Part shown: piece after piece, positions 1-10,510 of the stretch
Numbering within the stretch: position 1 is the first letter of the stretch
How the letters are laid out: every line of letters begins with the position of its first letter
Origin: Edwardsiella ictaluri ATCC 33202
GTDB lineage: Bacteria > Pseudomonadota > Gammaproteobacteria > Enterobacterales > Enterobacteriaceae
Length of the DNA stretch: 64,000 bases
Reading direction: 5' to 3'
Assembly (NCBI RefSeq): GCF_000264785.1
Contig: NZ_AFJI01000081.1
Coordinates: 62,001-126,000 of the forward strand
Program-made: the position numbers and the translations under genes
Notes under the pieces: generated by a model
Databases searched by the model: none
What the model saw: only the letters and a program-made list of their open reading frames with translations
Told to the model about the DNA's origin: nothing

Positions 1-2283
1 GACGGTGCAGCCATCCTGCGGCAGCCCCGGGAAGTCAGGCACCAGCATGTGATCCGACGGGGTCAGCACGATCAGGCTGTCGCTGCGATCCTCCTGATTT
101 ATACCGACGATATCGAACAGGTTCAGCGCAAAGTTGACCAGATTGACGTCGTTATCCTGCGCAGCGATGCTCCCGGCCAGCGCCTGAGCCGCCTCACCGC
201 CGTTGGAGTGCATCTCCAGCAGGCGATCGCGTCCCTTCTCCAGCTGGATTTTCAGCGTATCGTGGTCGGTGCGGCAGGTTTTGATAAAGTCGTCAAAGCC
301 ATCCAGCTGAGCCGGTTTGGCCAGGAACGCCAGCAGGGTTTCATAGTAGCGGTCATAGATGGTCCGGCCGGTGGGACAGGTGTGCTCAAAGGCGTCCAAC
401 CCCTGATGATACCAGCGGATCAGTACGGATTGTGCGGTTCCCTCCAGACAGGGAACGTAGATCTGAATGTCGCGCGCCTGGCCGATGCGGTCCAGGCGGC
501 CAATGCGCTGCTCCAGCAGATCCGGGTTAAACGGCAGATCGAACATCACCAGGTGGTTGGCAAACTGGAAGTTACGCCCCTCGGAGCCGATCTCCGAGCA
601 CAGCAGTACCTGAGCACCCTCTTCCTGCGAGGCAAAGTAGGCCGCGGCGCGGTCGCGCTCAATCAGCGACATCCCCTGATGGAAGACGGCGGCGCGGATC
701 CCTTCACGCTCGCGTAGCAGCTGCTCCAGATGGATGGCAGTGGCTGCCTGGGCACAGATAACCAGCACCTTCTCGTCACGCTGGGTCAGCAGGAAGTCGA
801 GCAGCCATTCGGCGCGCGGGTCAAAGTTCCACCAGGTGGCGTTTTCCCCTTCGAATTCCTGGTAGATCCGCTCCGGATAGAGCATATCGTTGGCCTGTGC
901 CTCGACGCTCTTCTTGCTGCCCATAATGCCGGAGACTTTAATCGCTGTCTGATACTGCGCCGGCAGCGGCAGGGTGATCTGATGCAGGGTACGCTGCGGA
1001 AAGCCTTTAACCCCCTGACGGGTATTGCGGAACAGCACGCGGCTGGTGCCGTGGCGATCCATCAGCATACGCACCAGTTCAGCGCGGGCCTGCTGGCTGT
1101 CCTCGCCGTCGGTGTTGGCCGCTTTCAGCAGCGGTTCGATATCCTGTTCGGCGACCATCTCGCAGAGCATATTGAGCTCATCCTGCTGCAGATGACCGTC
1201 GTTCAACAGCAGGGTAACGGCGTCCGCCACCGGGCGGTAGCGCAGCTGCTCGGCGACGAACTGTGCGTAGTCGTGAAAACGGTTGGGATCCAGCAGGCGC
1301 AGGCGGGCAAAGTGGCTCTCCTGACCCAGCTGTTCGGGGGTGGCAGTCAGCAGCAGCACCCCGGGGATCTGTTCGGCCAGCTGCTCGATGACCTGGTATT
1401 CACGGCTGGGCGCCTGTTCGCTCCAGGCCAGATGGTGAGCTTCATCGACCACCAGCAGATCCCAGCTGGCGTCGGCCAGTTGCTCCAGACGCTGCCTGCT
1501 GCGGCGGACGAAGTCGAGGGAGCAGATAACCAGCTGTTCGGTTTCAAACGGGTTGCTGCTGTCCTGGGCGGCCTCCGCATAGCGCTCATCGTCGAACAAT
1601 GCCACGCGCAGGTTAAAGCGGCGCAGCATTTCGACCAGCCACTGGTGCTGCAGGGTTTCCGGTACCACGATCAGTACGCGTTCGGCGCGGCCGGAGAGCA
1701 GTTGCTGATGAATAATCATGCCGGCTTCGATGGTCTTACCCAGACCCACTTCGTCCGCCAGCAGGACGCGTGGCGCGTGGCGTTGGCCCACATCGCGGGC
1801 GATATGCAGCTGGTGTGGGATCAGGCTGGCGCGCATGCCGCGCAGGCCGCTGCAGGGCAGACGGAACTGCTCGCTCTGGTATTTACGCGCGCGATAGCGC
1901 AGGGCGAAACGGTCCATACGGTCGATCTGGCCGGCAAACAGGCGATCCTGCGGTTTACTGAAGGTCAGACGGCTGTCGAGCAGCACCTCGCGCACCGCCA
2001 CCGAGTTTTCACCGTTGTCGCAGCGGTTGCCGATATAGGTCAGCAGACCCTCATGCTCCTGTACCTCTTCAACGCACAGCTGCCACCCTTCGTGGGTGGT
2101 AATGGTGTCTCCCGGGTTAAACATCACGCGGGTGATGGGGGAGTCATTGCGGGCATACAGACGGTTTTCGCCGGTCGCGGGAAACAGCAGTGTCACCATG
2201 CGCGCATCCAGCGCCACCACGGTACCCAATCCAAGTTCGCTTTCCGTATCGCTGATCCAGCGTTGACCTAAAGTAAAAGGCAT
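1..2283 (-). CDS. rapA: RapA (HepA), RNA polymerase-associated SWI2/SNF2 ATPase, C-terminus cut off by the window edge
   Basis: The frame is open from the ATG at 2281-2283 to base 1, giving 761 residues of a protein usually near 968. RapA binds RNA polymerase and uses ATP hydrolysis to recycle stalled polymerase after transcription. The start [18 protein letters not shown] matches E. coli RapA. The Walker A region [12 protein letters not shown] lies near residues 173-184, the DEAH box follows as DEAHHL, and the second helicase lobe ends with the arginine-rich stretch [11 protein letters not shown]. The sequence breaks off in the segment [14 protein letters not shown]. No frame break is visible in the part present. 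Its promoter should lie in the 263 bases between it and the end of polB. Identification is secure; only the missing end is unknown. Confidence 0.97.
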   Translation of the reverse strand, partial: MPFTLGQRWISDTESELGLGTVVALDARMVTLLFPATGENRLYARNDSPITRVMFNPGDTITTHEGWQLCVEEVQEHEGLLTYIGNRCDNGENSVAVREVLLDSRLTFSKPQDRLFAGQIDRMDRFALRYRARKYQSEQFRLPCSGLRGMRASLIPHQLHIARDVGQRHAPRVLLADEVGLGKTIEAGMIIHQQLLSGRAERVLIVVPETLQHQWLVEMLRRFNLRVALFDDERYAEAAQDSSNPFETEQLVICSLDFVRRSRQRLEQLADASWDLLVVDEAHHLAWSEQAPSREYQVIEQLAEQIPGVLLLTATPEQLGQESHFARLRLLDPNRFHDYAQFVAEQLRYRPVADAVTLLLNDGHLQQDELNMLCEMVAEQDIEPLLKAANTDGEDSQQARAELVRMLMDRHGTSRVLFRNTRQGVKGFPQRTLHQITLPLPAQYQTAIKVSGIMGSKKSVEAQANDMLYPERIYQEFEGENATWWNFDPRAEWLLDFLLTQRDEKVLVICAQAATAIHLEQLLREREGIRAAVFHQGMSLIERDRAAAYFASQEEGAQVLLCSEIGSEGRNFQFANHLVMFDLPFNPDLLEQRIGRLDRIGQARDIQIYVPCLEGTAQSVLIRWYHQGLDAFEHTCPTGRTIYDRYYETLLAFLAKPAQLDGFDDFIKTCRTDHDTLKIQLEKGRDRLLEMHSNGGEAAQALAGSIAAQDNDVNLVNFALNLFDIVGINQEDRSDSLIVLTPSDHMLVPDFPGLPQDGCTV

Positions 2284-2546
2284 AGATTATCGACTCAACT
2301 CTTTGTTCTAGTTTACATAATGGTCTGGAGGCTATCTCAATGGGCTGTGTTGTCACCCGGGCCGATTGGGATAGGTTCCGTGGCGACCGCCGCGCAGCGG
2401 GCGCCTGCATAATTTGGGCATAAATCAGCCGCATCACGGCCTGTCGGCAGTGAGGTTGGCGTTGTATGGGGGAAAGGGCGATATGGTAATGGATGGCGAT
2501 GCATTCGTCACCCCCTGAGTGGGAAGATTCTTATATTCCCCCGACG

Positions 2547-4886
2547 TTAAAACAGCCCCAGTTGACCGGTTAGCAGGGTCTCAAAGTCATCGCCGAGAAA
2601 GGGCAGAATAGCGTCGGCGACCGGCTGCAGCTGGCGTTCCAGATAGTGCTGATAGTCCGCTGGCGCATCGATACACTCCAGCGGCTGTGGGCCGCTGCGG
2701 GTGATGATATAGCTTATCCAACCGCCGTTCTGATACTGCAGAGGGCGTTCCAGCTGGTGGTTGTATTCATCGGCCAGGCGCGCGGCGCGGACGTGCGGTG
2801 GAACGTTGCGCTGATACTCGGCCAGTGGGCGCCGCAGGCGCTTGCGGTAGATCAGTTGGTCGTCAAATGCTCCCGCCAGCAGGCCGTCGGCGTAGCGGCG
2901 AATCACGTCGCGGTAGCTCTGGCCGAGAAACACCCGGCGATAGAGTTCCTGTTGAAACCGCTGCGCCAGCGGCGTCCAGTCGCTGCGCACCGTCTCCAGC
3001 CCTTTAAACACAAGTCGCTCGCCGCACAGCCCGGCATAGCGCTTTTTGCTGCCGAGATCGGCGCCGCGCAGGGTGGGCATCAGAAAACGGCGATAGTGGC
3101 ACTCATACTCCAGCTCCAGCGCGCTCTCTAGACCATATTGCTGTGACAGGTGCTCGCGCCACCAGGCGTTGACCCGCCCAGCCAGCGTCTGGCCAATAGC
3201 TTCGGCCTGGGCCTCATCGTGCGGCTTACCCAGCCAGACAAAGGTGGAGTCGGTGTCGCCATAGATCACCGTATAGCCCAGTGCTTCGATCAGGCTGCGC
3301 GTCTGGCGCATGATCTCATGGCCGCGCAGGGTAATGGATGAGGCCAGGCGGGGATCGAAGAAGCGACAGGCGCTGGTGCCCAGCACGCCGTAGAAGGCGT
3401 TCATCAGGATCTTCAGGGCCTGCGCCAGCGGCGCATTGTCCAGGCGTTTGGCCGCCTCGCGTCCCTGCCACAGCTGGCGCACAATCTCCGGCAGGGCGTG
3501 GCGGGTGCGTGAGAAGCGGGCACCGAGAAAGCCGGGCACGCTGTGGGCGTCATCAGGCTGCTCTCCGCCGCTGGCCAGTCCGACGGGGTCGATCAGAAAG
3601 GAGCGGATGATCGCCGGATACAGGCTCTTGTAGTCTAATACCAGCACGGAGTCATACAGCCCCGGGCGTGAGGCCATGACAAAGCCGCCGGGGCTGGCCT
3701 GTGGCGCCACCTCGCCCAGGGAGGGGGCGACATACCCCAGCCGGTGCATGCGCGGCAGATACAGGTGGTAGAATGCGGCCACGGAGCCGCCGCTGCGATC
3801 GGGGGCCAGCCCGGTAACGCTGGCCCGCTCCAGCAGGAACGGCATTAGGGCGGTGTGTGCGAAGATGCGCGTCACCAGTTCGCAATCCCTGAGGTTATAG
3901 TGTGCCAGCGCCGGTTTGTCCTGACGAAAGTGCCGGGTGATCTCCGCCATGCGCCGGTAGGGGTCATCCAGCGCCTTGCCTTCGCCCAGCAGGGTCTGCG
4001 CCACGCTGTCCAGGCTGTAGGAGGGAAAGTGCCAGAAGGCGCTTTTCAGCGCCTCGATACCGTCGATGATCAACCTGCCGGGGGCGCTGGCAAAAAAATG
4101 GCCGGCGCGAAAGCCGTGCTCTCGCCACTCCAGCGGCGTCGCCGCGCGCCCCAGCAACAGAGGGACGCCCTCGCGCTCGGCGTGGCGCTGCAGGATCTGC
4201 AGATCGAACTGCACCAGATTCCAGCCGATGATGGCATCGGGATCGTGGCACGCCATCCAGCGGTTGAGGGCGTCGAGCAGCGCGGCGCGGCTGGCGACGT
4301 ACTCCAGGGTGAAGTCCAGCGCCTGCGCGTCGCCGTTGGCGGGGCCCAGCATATAGACGATGCGTTGGTCGCAGCCATGCAGGCCGATCGAATAGAGCTC
4401 TCCCCGGGGGCTGGTTTCAATGTCCAGCGACACCGTACGCAGCGTCGGGCGGTAGTGAGGGTGGGGTTTAATCCGGGCCTCTGCGCCCCCTGCATCGCTG
4501 CAGAACCACAGCGGCGCATTGATAAAGCGTTCCATCAGGTAGCGGTCCGCGGGCCGGATATCAGCCTCCAGCAGCGGGATCCCCTGCGCCTTGAGGCGCC
4601 TTTCAATCTGCTGAAGCTGACGGTAGCCACGGCAGTATAGCGCCAGTACCGGCTGATGGTGGAAATCGCGCAGCGTCACCGGTCGCAGCTCGACGTCGGG
4701 AAAACCGCGCAGGAGATGCTGCGCGGCATCACGCTGTGCGGCGTTCATAAAGGCCACCGCCGGCTCCGGCGGCAGGGTAATGCAGCGGGGGCCGCGCTCC
4801 GTGGCCAGCCATAGCGTAACGCAGACGCCCTGTGGCGTATCTCGCCAGTGACGGGTGAGGATAAAGCCAGGTTGCGGCGTATTCAC
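2547..4886 (-). CDS. polB: DNA polymerase II (family B)
   Basis: A 779-residue family B polymerase; the E. coli protein has 783. Pol II is a proofreading polymerase used in lesion bypass, fork restart and crosslink repair. The exonuclease I motif SLDIETS lies near residues 153-159 with its acidic pair. The polymerase motif [11 protein letters not shown] is near the middle, and the catalytic YGDTDS with two aspartates lies further on. The protein ends in GQLGLF, a typical beta-clamp binding peptide. In E. coli this gene (dinA) is LexA-repressed. I looked through the 140 bases upstream and saw no convincing LexA box. The gene lies between rapA and the thiamine transporter on the same strand. 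Confidence 0.97.
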   Translation of the reverse strand: MNTPQPGFILTRHWRDTPQGVCVTLWLATERGPRCITLPPEPAVAFMNAAQRDAAQHLLRGFPDVELRPVTLRDFHHQPVLALYCRGYRQLQQIERRLKAQGIPLLEADIRPADRYLMERFINAPLWFCSDAGGAEARIKPHPHYRPTLRTVSLDIETSPRGELYSIGLHGCDQRIVYMLGPANGDAQALDFTLEYVASRAALLDALNRWMACHDPDAIIGWNLVQFDLQILQRHAEREGVPLLLGRAATPLEWREHGFRAGHFFASAPGRLIIDGIEALKSAFWHFPSYSLDSVAQTLLGEGKALDDPYRRMAEITRHFRQDKPALAHYNLRDCELVTRIFAHTALMPFLLERASVTGLAPDRSGGSVAAFYHLYLPRMHRLGYVAPSLGEVAPQASPGGFVMASRPGLYDSVLVLDYKSLYPAIIRSFLIDPVGLASGGEQPDDAHSVPGFLGARFSRTRHALPEIVRQLWQGREAAKRLDNAPLAQALKILMNAFYGVLGTSACRFFDPRLASSITLRGHEIMRQTRSLIEALGYTVIYGDTDSTFVWLGKPHDEAQAEAIGQTLAGRVNAWWREHLSQQYGLESALELEYECHYRRFLMPTLRGADLGSKKRYAGLCGERLVFKGLETVRSDWTPLAQRFQQELYRRVFLGQSYRDVIRRYADGLLAGAFDDQLIYRKRLRRPLAEYQRNVPPHVRAARLADEYNHQLERPLQYQNGGWISYIITRSGPQPLECIDAPADYQHYLERQLQPVADAILPFLGDDFETLLTGQLGLF

Positions 4887-5027
4887 AGGGTGGACTCCCG
4901 GAGCAGAGGGCTGGCGGTGGCAAGATCATGACCCGGGCTGCATTCCGCTATGTGTTGAAAGCCGCAGCGCCGCACACCGTCGGGTTATTGTGCCGGGGAT
5001 GGCGTTTTCTGTCCAACGCCGGGTGGT

Positions 5028-5741
5028 CTATTCAGTCAGTCCCAGCACCTCTCGTCCCAACAGACGCGCTGCGGCGACCGACCCCGCCAGCAGGGCGACG
5101 GTCGGACCGTCGTATGCGACACACCCATCGTCAATCACCAGGGTTCGCGGTGCGATGCACGCCGCATCGTCCAGGTTGTGCGACACCATCAGCAGGGTCA
5201 GCTGCCGCTGGCGGCAGATATCATCCAGCAGCGTGAGCATCTCAGCCCGCAGGGCGGGATCCAGGGCAGAGAAGGGCTCATCCAGCAGTAAAATTGGCTG
5301 ACGACGCAGCAGGCAGCGCGCCAGCGCGGCCCGCTGACGCTGGCCGCCGGAGAGCTGGCCGGGCAGGCGCGGCAGGTAGTCGAGTATGCCGACCTGTCCG
5401 GCTATCTCTTCCAGTTGGCGGCGTTGGTCAGCGTTCAGGCGTAGGGCGGGGTTCAGCCCCAGTCCCAGATTTTGGGCGATGGTCAGGTGGGCGAACAGAT
5501 TATGCTCCTGGAACAGCATCGATACCGGGCGTTGAGAGGGGGGCGCGCGGTGGCAGTCGATGCCATTGAGGTACAGATTGCCGCTGCTCGGCGCCAGAAA
5601 TCCAGCGATGAGGCTCAATAGGGTACTTTTCCCTGCGCCGCTCGGGCCGAGGATGGCGATACGTTCGCCGACGGCAGCGTGCAGGCTGAAGCTCAACGTC
5701 TGTCGTTGATAGCGGTAGTTCAGATTATCCAGACGGATCAT
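5028..5741 (-). CDS. thiQ: ThiQ, ATPase of the thiamine/TPP ABC importer
   Basis: A 237-residue ABC ATPase that powers uptake of thiamine, thiamine monophosphate and TPP with ThiP and ThiB. Walker A is GPSGAGKST near residues 30-38, the signature is LSGGQRQR, and Walker B is [14 protein letters not shown] frame 18 residues longer exists, but I chose the ATG at 5739-5741. It gives [11 protein letters not shown], which aligns with the E. coli start, overlaps the thiP stop in the usual ATGA arrangement, and has GGGAGAA just upstream. It is the last gene of the riboswitch-controlled thiBPQ operon. Confidence 0.95.
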   Translation of the reverse strand: MIRLDNLNYRYQRQTLSFSLHAAVGERIAILGPSGAGKSTLLSLIAGFLAPSSGNLYLNGIDCHRAPPSQRPVSMLFQEHNLFAHLTIAQNLGLGLNPALRLNADQRRQLEEIAGQVGILDYLPRLPGQLSGGQRQRAALARCLLRRQPILLLDEPFSALDPALRAEMLTLLDDICRQRQLTLLMVSHNLDDAACIAPRTLVIDDGCVAYDGPTVALLAGSVAAARLLGREVLGLTE

Positions 5742-7345
5742 GGCGATTTTCTCCCGGTGGGCAGGCGCTCCAGCAGGCTGAAGAGGGTCAGACAAAACAG
5801 CAGCAGCAGCAGGGCGGTGACCGCGCCGTCGGCGCTGCGGTAGGCGCCGAGCTGTTGATAAAGATAAAAGGGCAGGGTGCGGAACTGTTCGCTGCCAAAC
5901 AGGGCGACGACGCCAAAATCGCCCAGCGAGAGGACGCAGGCAAAGGCCAGCGCCTGCGCCAGCGGGCGGCGCAACGCGCGCAGCTCAATCCAGCGCAGGC
6001 GATTGAGGCCGCCGATGCGTAGCGACAGACACAGTGGGTCATAGCGTTCGGCCAGATCGCGCATGGGGTATTCGAGCACCTTCATCGCGTAGGGGATCGC
6101 CATCAGCGCGTTGGTCACCATCACTAACAGCCCTGGCGATGTGGGCAGGCCGATCGTGGCGTTGAGCAGCAGGAAAAAACCGGTCGCCAGCACGATGCCC
6201 GGCATGGCCAGGATCAGCATGCCGCATAGCTCCATTCCCTGCGCCCGCCAGCGCTGGCCACGCAGGATCAGCTCGCGGCTGCTCCACAGCAGCATCATAG
6301 TCAGCGAGACCGTCAGCGCGCCGGCGCCCAGTGCGATATACAGCGAGGTTCCCAGCGCCTGCCACAGGGCCGGCTGTCGCAGGACGCTGCCGAGCGCCTG
6401 GTTTAGCCCATCGACGATCACCGCCAGCAGCGGCGGCAGCAGCAGCAGCAGGGCGAGCCCTATCGTCAGCGTATCGCTGAGTTTCAGCCTCAGCGAGTCG
6501 CGTGTGTCGCGCCACCGCATACGCCGGGTGTGCCCGACCGGCAGGATGCCGGAAAGCCGTTGGCTGAGCACCACCAGCCCCAGGCAGCATCCCAGCTGTA
6601 GCAGGGCCAGCTGAGCAGCGCGCGCCGGGTCATAGTCGTAGCTGAGCGCCTGATAGATGGCCAGTTCGATGGTGGTGGCCTGGGGACCGCCTCCCAGCGA
6701 GAGCACCGTGGCAAAGCTGGAAAAGCACAGCATGAAGATCAGTGCCCCGGCGGGCGGCAGCTGGCGGCGCAGGTAAGGCCACTCGACGAAGCGCAGGATC
6801 TGGTGGGGCGACATGTCCAGCTGGGCGGCGAGCTGGCGCTGTTCAACCGGGATGGACTCCAGCGCCTGCAGCAGCAGGCGGGTGGCCAGCGGTAGGTTGA
6901 AGAACACGTGGGCCAGCAGGATCCCCTGCAGCCCGTAGGGGCTGAAGTGGTAGTCAATGCCCAGCGTCTGGCACAGTAGCGCCAGCCATCCCTGACGGCC
7001 ATACACGCTCAGCAGCCCGAAGACGGCCACCAGCACCGGCAGCACCAAGGTCATGGCGCACAGGCGCAGCAGCAGCGCCCGCCCGGGAAAGCGGCGGCGG
7101 AATAGCGCCAGGGCCAGTGCGATGGCTGGCAGCAGCGACAGCAGCGTCGAGAGCAACGCCTGCCAGAAGCTGAAGCGAACCACATGCCACAGGTAAGCAT
7201 CCTGCCACATCGCTACCGGCGCACCGGACGGCGCGCTGTGGTACAGCGCACCAAAGGCTAACAACGCAATGCTAAGCAGTAGTGCGGCAGCGAGTAGCCC
7301 CGGCCATAGCCAGCGGGGGATCAGCGGCTCAGGGCGCTTTGCCAT
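5738..7345 (-). CDS. thiP: ThiP, permease of the thiamine/TPP ABC importer
   Basis: A 535-residue inner-membrane permease with two fused transporter halves; E. coli ThiP has 536. Each half carries several hydrophobic segments and an EAA-type cytoplasmic loop that docks to ThiQ. Segments such as [16 protein letters not shown] and [17 protein letters not shown] match E. coli almost exactly. A start four codons upstream is possible, but the ATG at 7343-7345 gives [12 protein letters not shown], which matches the family N-terminus. The gene overlaps the end of thiB by 25 bases and the start of thiQ by 4, so the three are translationally coupled. Confidence 0.95.
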   Translation of the reverse strand: MAKRPEPLIPRWLWPGLLAAALLLSIALLAFGALYHSAPSGAPVAMWQDAYLWHVVRFSFWQALLSTLLSLLPAIALALALFRRRFPGRALLLRLCAMTLVLPVLVAVFGLLSVYGRQGWLALLCQTLGIDYHFSPYGLQGILLAHVFFNLPLATRLLLQALESIPVEQRQLAAQLDMSPHQILRFVEWPYLRRQLPPAGALIFMLCFSSFATVLSLGGGPQATTIELAIYQALSYDYDPARAAQLALLQLGCCLGLVVLSQRLSGILPVGHTRRMRWRDTRDSLRLKLSDTLTIGLALLLLLPPLLAVIVDGLNQALGSVLRQPALWQALGTSLYIALGAGALTVSLTMMLLWSSRELILRGQRWRAQGMELCGMLILAMPGIVLATGFFLLLNATIGLPTSPGLLVMVTNALMAIPYAMKVLEYPMRDLAERYDPLCLSLRIGGLNRLRWIELRALRRPLAQALAFACVLSLGDFGVVALFGSEQFRTLPFYLYQQLGAYRSADGAVTALLLLLFCLTLFSLLERLPTGRKSP

Positions 7346-8316
7346 GCGCGGATCCACTCAGCCCGGTGCTGTGCGACGTCGTCGGCGGTAAAGCTGAGTG
7401 TCTTCTGCGGCCTGGGCAGGGCGGCGAAGGCCGGCGGCAGCGGTACCGCTGTCGCCGGATACATCCAGTTGCCGGTCGGGATGGCATTCTGGAACGCCGG
7501 GGTGGTAATGAACTGCATAAACTGGTGCGCCAGCGCTGGCTGACGGCTGTGTTTTAGTATCCCGGCCACTTCGACCTGCAGATAGTGACCTTCGTCAAAC
7601 ATCGCGGTGGCATAACGATCATTATGCTCTTCTATGATGTGGTAGGCCGGCGAGGTGGTATAGCTGAGCACCATATCCGCCTCTCCCTTCAGGAATAGGC
7701 CGTAGGCCTCGCTCCACCCTTTGGTGACGGTGACGGTTTTTTGCGCCAGCTTCTGCCAGGCGGCCGGCGCCTGATCGCCATACACCTTCTGCATCCATAG
7801 CAGCAGGCCAAGCCCCGGGGTGCTGGTGCGCGGGTCCTGATAGATGACGCGCCACTTTTCCGGGCCCTCAACCAGCTGTTTCAGGCTGGAGGGCGGATTT
7901 TTAACCTGCTGGCGGTCATAGACAAAGGCGAAATAGCCGTAGTCGTAGGGGACAAAGGTGGCGTCGTGCCAGCCGCCGGGGATCTGCTGTCCGCGGGTGT
8001 CTATCTGGCTGGGGCTGAATAGCCCGCTGTGCCGGGCGGCGGTCAGCAGGTTGTTATCCAGCCCCAGCACGAGGTCGGCCGGGCTGTTTTTCCCCTCCAT
8101 CCGCAGGCGGTTAAGGATAGCGACGCCGTCCTCCAGCGGGACCAGCCTGAGCTCACAGTGGCAGGATTGTTCGAAGGCCTGCTTGATCTTGGGCCCGGGT
8201 CCCCAGTCGGCGGCGAAAGAGTCATAGGTGTAGACGGTCAGGACAGGCTTGCCGGCCGCCTGCGCCAGCAGCGAGACCGTCAGTAGGGCCAGAATGGAAA
8301 ACAGTTTTTTTAACAC
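7321..8316 (-). CDS. thiB: ThiB, periplasmic thiamine/TPP-binding protein
   Basis: A 331-residue binding protein that captures thiamine, TMP and TPP for ThiPQ. It begins with a signal peptide (basic start, hydrophobic LFSILALLTVSLLAQA, cleavage probably after AQA). The mature part starts near KPVLTVYTYDSFAADWGPG, as in E. coli TbpA. The start is GTG at 8314-8316, preceded by AAGGGAG at good spacing. A longer frame with ATG at 8371 would place the start inside the TPP riboswitch and is rejected. It is the first gene of the operon, about 50 bases after the riboswitch. Confidence 0.95.
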   Translation of the reverse strand: MLKKLFSILALLTVSLLAQAAGKPVLTVYTYDSFAADWGPGPKIKQAFEQSCHCELRLVPLEDGVAILNRLRMEGKNSPADLVLGLDNNLLTAARHSGLFSPSQIDTRGQQIPGGWHDATFVPYDYGYFAFVYDRQQVKNPPSSLKQLVEGPEKWRVIYQDPRTSTPGLGLLLWMQKVYGDQAPAAWQKLAQKTVTVTKGWSEAYGLFLKGEADMVLSYTTSPAYHIIEEHNDRYATAMFDEGHYLQVEVAGILKHSRQPALAHQFMQFITTPAFQNAIPTGNWMYPATAVPLPPAFAALPRPQKTLSFTADDVAQHRAEWIRAWQSALSR

Positions 8317-8365
8317 TTTGCACTCCCTTGGTGGCGGTGGCAAAGGTCTTTGAGCAGCAGCGGGC

Positions 8366-8453
8366 TCTCTCAAATCCCTCCGCCGGCATTAACCGGATCA
8401 GGTTCGACGGGTATGCTCTCAGCCCGGCGATCCGCCGGGCACCCCGTTGAGAC
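8366..8453 (-). promoter_or_regulatory. TPP riboswitch (THI box) upstream of thiBPQ
   Basis: Read on the minus strand, this leader has the TPP aptamer landmarks in order: GGGGTGCCCGGCGG, then GGGCTGAGA, then ACCCGTCGAACCTGATC, then GGTTAATGCCGG and a closing GGAGGGA. It lies immediately before thiB. In E. coli the same leader is known as the thiB riboswitch (also detected as SroA RNA) and turns the operon down when TPP is abundant. The motif match is close to textbook. The exact edges are estimates. Confidence 0.95.
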
Positions 8454-8521
8454 GGTGCTTATTGTAAAGAGCGCGTGCGTGATTAGAAAGACGTTTGTTA
8501 ACGGGAGGCGGCCGGAGGGGG

Positions 8522-10177
8522 CTACGGTGGGGCAAACCAGGCTGATTTGAAATCAAACCAGCCCAGCGTATTCATCCGTACCCCGCGGATGCTGTGCTGG
8601 CCGTGCAGCTTGAGCCAGTGATGAAACAGCGGATGCAACTGATGTCGCTGCACTAACTGCTGACTCCACTCCGCCACCGGCAGGCGCTGTTCACGCCAGC
8701 GGCGGGCCTCTCTGGACAGATCCAGCCCGGTGCAATGGCTCAGCAGCGGCAGCTCGAACAGCATGGCAAAAATGGAGAACTCCAGCGGCAGATAAAAGTT
8801 GGCGCTGCCCAGCCACAGATCGCTTTCGGCGGCACCGTCGTGCCAGCGGGGATACTCGATCTCCTGCATTTCCAGCGTGACGCCGTGCGCCGCCAGCAGC
8901 GGCTGTAGCGCCTGATAGAGGGCGTGGAACTCCGAATGCTCGCTGTAGAAGGTGATACGCAGGTGAGTCAGCTGCGGGGGCTTGGGGCGATCGCTGAGCA
9001 TCTTGTTGTGGTGCCAGCGCGGCAGCAGGCCATAGGCTGGAGACCAGTAGCGCTGGTGCAGATGGCTGGCATTGTTCAATAGGGCTATGGGGTTGATCGT
9101 CTGACACAGCCAGGCGCGCACCGCCGGATCGCGCATCTGTGCGCTGCGCTGGTCGAACAGCATAAAATAGCAGCCCTCCTCCAGGCGACTCTCCAGCTCG
9201 TCACCGCCGCTGCCGTCGGCCTGCAGCTGCACGCCGGCGTGAACCAGCGCCTCGGCGATTTCCGGCAGTACCCAGATATTGACCTCATCGATCAGCGCCC
9301 GGTAGCCAAAGTAGCCGTCAAAGGCGCGGATCTTCAGCTGGCTTTGCGTATTGCGTACCACCTGATAGGGGCCGGTGCCGACGGGGAGACGGGCAAAGTC
9401 GCGCATCTCCTGCCACTCCTGCGGCAGGATCATGGCCGGGACGCTGCCGAGCAGCCAGGGGAGCCAGGCATCCTCCGCCAGCAGATGGATATCGATGACG
9501 TGCGGGGTGGGGGAGGCGACCTGCGCGATATGGCGGAACAGCGGCAGCGTGCGCAGGCGCTCCAGCGAGGCGATCACGTCGGCCATCGTCAGCTCGCGCC
9601 CGTGGTGAAAGTGGATCGCCGGGCGCAGATAGAAACGCCAGTGCAGCGGGGTCAGCGGCTGCCAGTGGTGGGCCAGATCCGATTCCAGTTCCCCGTTTTC
9701 CTCATTTATGCGGGTGAGGCCGCTGAAGATCTGTCGGGCCAGATGGGTCTCCGAGCGGCGTAGCGGCGAGGCGGGCTGTAGCCCGAGCAGCGGGCGGTAA
9801 TAGAGGATTCGCAGGATATGGCGCCCCTGGCGGAAGCTACGCCCCAGCTGCGCCAGCAGCATCTGGCGCGCGCTGTCGCGATCGCCGACCAGCTGCACCA
9901 ACTGCTCAAAGTGATCCTGCTCCATCAGCTCTTCGGCGCGCCGCTGCTGCACCTCAAGGGCGCTGCAGAGAAAGGCGAGGCGCGAGCGTTTTCCGCGTCC
10001 ACTGGCGGCCTTCCAGCTCAACCAGCCTTGCTGCTGCATGGCGTTGAGCAGGGTGCGTACATGGCGACGTGAACAGTTTAGCGCTGCGGCCAACCCGGCT
10101 AGCGTGGTATCACAGCCGTTGCCCTGACAGTGTTGCCACAGGCGGATAAATTGATGCTGCAGGCGTGGAGTGGCCAT
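8522..10177 (-). CDS. sgrR: SgrR, transcriptional activator of the glucose-phosphate stress response
   Basis: A 551-residue protein, the same length as E. coli SgrR. The N-terminal 110 residues form a winged helix-turn-helix ([19 protein letters not shown]). The rest is a solute-binding-protein-like domain, thought to sense a sugar-phosphate-related ligand ([31 protein letters not shown]). The C-terminus [18 protein letters not shown] is identical to E. coli from memory. In E. coli SgrR activates the divergent sRNA gene sgrS, and the same divergent arrangement is seen here. Confidence 0.96.
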   Translation of the reverse strand: MATPRLQHQFIRLWQHCQGNGCDTTLAGLAAALNCSRRHVRTLLNAMQQQGWLSWKAASGRGKRSRLAFLCSALEVQQRRAEELMEQDHFEQLVQLVGDRDSARQMLLAQLGRSFRQGRHILRILYYRPLLGLQPASPLRRSETHLARQIFSGLTRINEENGELESDLAHHWQPLTPLHWRFYLRPAIHFHHGRELTMADVIASLERLRTLPLFRHIAQVASPTPHVIDIHLLAEDAWLPWLLGSVPAMILPQEWQEMRDFARLPVGTGPYQVVRNTQSQLKIRAFDGYFGYRALIDEVNIWVLPEIAEALVHAGVQLQADGSGGDELESRLEEGCYFMLFDQRSAQMRDPAVRAWLCQTINPIALLNNASHLHQRYWSPAYGLLPRWHHNKMLSDRPKPPQLTHLRITFYSEHSEFHALYQALQPLLAAHGVTLEMQEIEYPRWHDGAAESDLWLGSANFYLPLEFSIFAMLFELPLLSHCTGLDLSREARRWREQRLPVAEWSQQLVQRHQLHPLFHHWLKLHGQHSIRGVRMNTLGWFDFKSAWFAPP

Positions 10178-10232
10178 AAATGGGGATCTCTTGTCTGAAA
10201 GGCATCTATTTTTCTTTCCCTATATTACGCAG

Positions 10233-10335
10233 ATACTGTCGACAGAGGAAAGAGGGTATCTCTCCGACATCGAAGCGTGTTTCTGAGTAAAGGTGCTTTT
10301 CACCGGCCAGCGATCGTCGATCGCTGGTTTTTTCT
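10233..10335 (+). ncRNA. sgrS: SgrS small RNA, short form without sgrT
   Basis: Divergent from sgrR, this segment carries the 3' signature of SgrS: GTGTTTCTGAGTAAAGGTG, a small AGGTG/CACC hairpin, and a strong terminator (CCAGCGATC...GATCGCTGG at 10307-10327, then six T). CTGAGT at 10283-10288 is the core that pairs with the ptsG translation start in E. coli. A TATATT at 10221-10226 could be the -10 element; no good -35 is seen, which would suit an SgrR-activated promoter. The transcript would be only about 100 nt against 227 in E. coli. There is no ATG between the presumed start and the pairing region, so SgrT is not encoded. The 5' end is estimated. Confidence 0.85.
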
Positions 10336-10366
10336 GTTTTCAGTCGGTTGTGGCGGGAAAACAGGG

Positions 10367-10487
10367 TACTCTGTGGCGGCGTTGATGTGATAGCGCCCGC
10401 GCGGTGCTTCGGCTACGGCGTCGGCGTTCGCGCAGCGCGCGCGACCTGCGCCGGGCCGACGCGGCGTGGGCGGATTCCCACAGAGTA
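10367..10487 (+). promoter_or_regulatory. Nested inverted-repeat element before the DASS transporter (possible structured leader or palindromic repeat unit)
   Basis: Four complementary pairs are nested inside one another. TACTCTGTGG (10367-10376) pairs with CCACAGAGTA (10478-10487). CGCCCGC (10394-10400) pairs with GTGGGCG (10466-10472) using one G-U. GCGTCGGC (10418-10425) pairs with GCCGACGC (10455-10462). GCGCAG (10430-10435) pairs with CTGCGC (10446-10451). A side hairpin with a UUCG loop sits near 10403-10416. The element ends 23 bases before the transporter ATG. It matches no RNA family that I recognise. It could be a regulatory leader or a small palindromic repeat. Confidence 0.6.
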
Positions 10488-10510
10488 AGAGAAGAAAAGG
10501 ATGGCACCCT

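Noticed and set aside
49-2271. Long plus-strand open frames across the rapA region
   Set aside because: They are antisense shadows of rapA, which is open on the minus strand over the whole span and matches RapA throughout.
10466-10510. Extra 15 codons at the start of the DASS transporter
   Set aside because: They would be encoded by the folded leader; the ATG at 10511 has a ribosome site and starts just before the first membrane segment.
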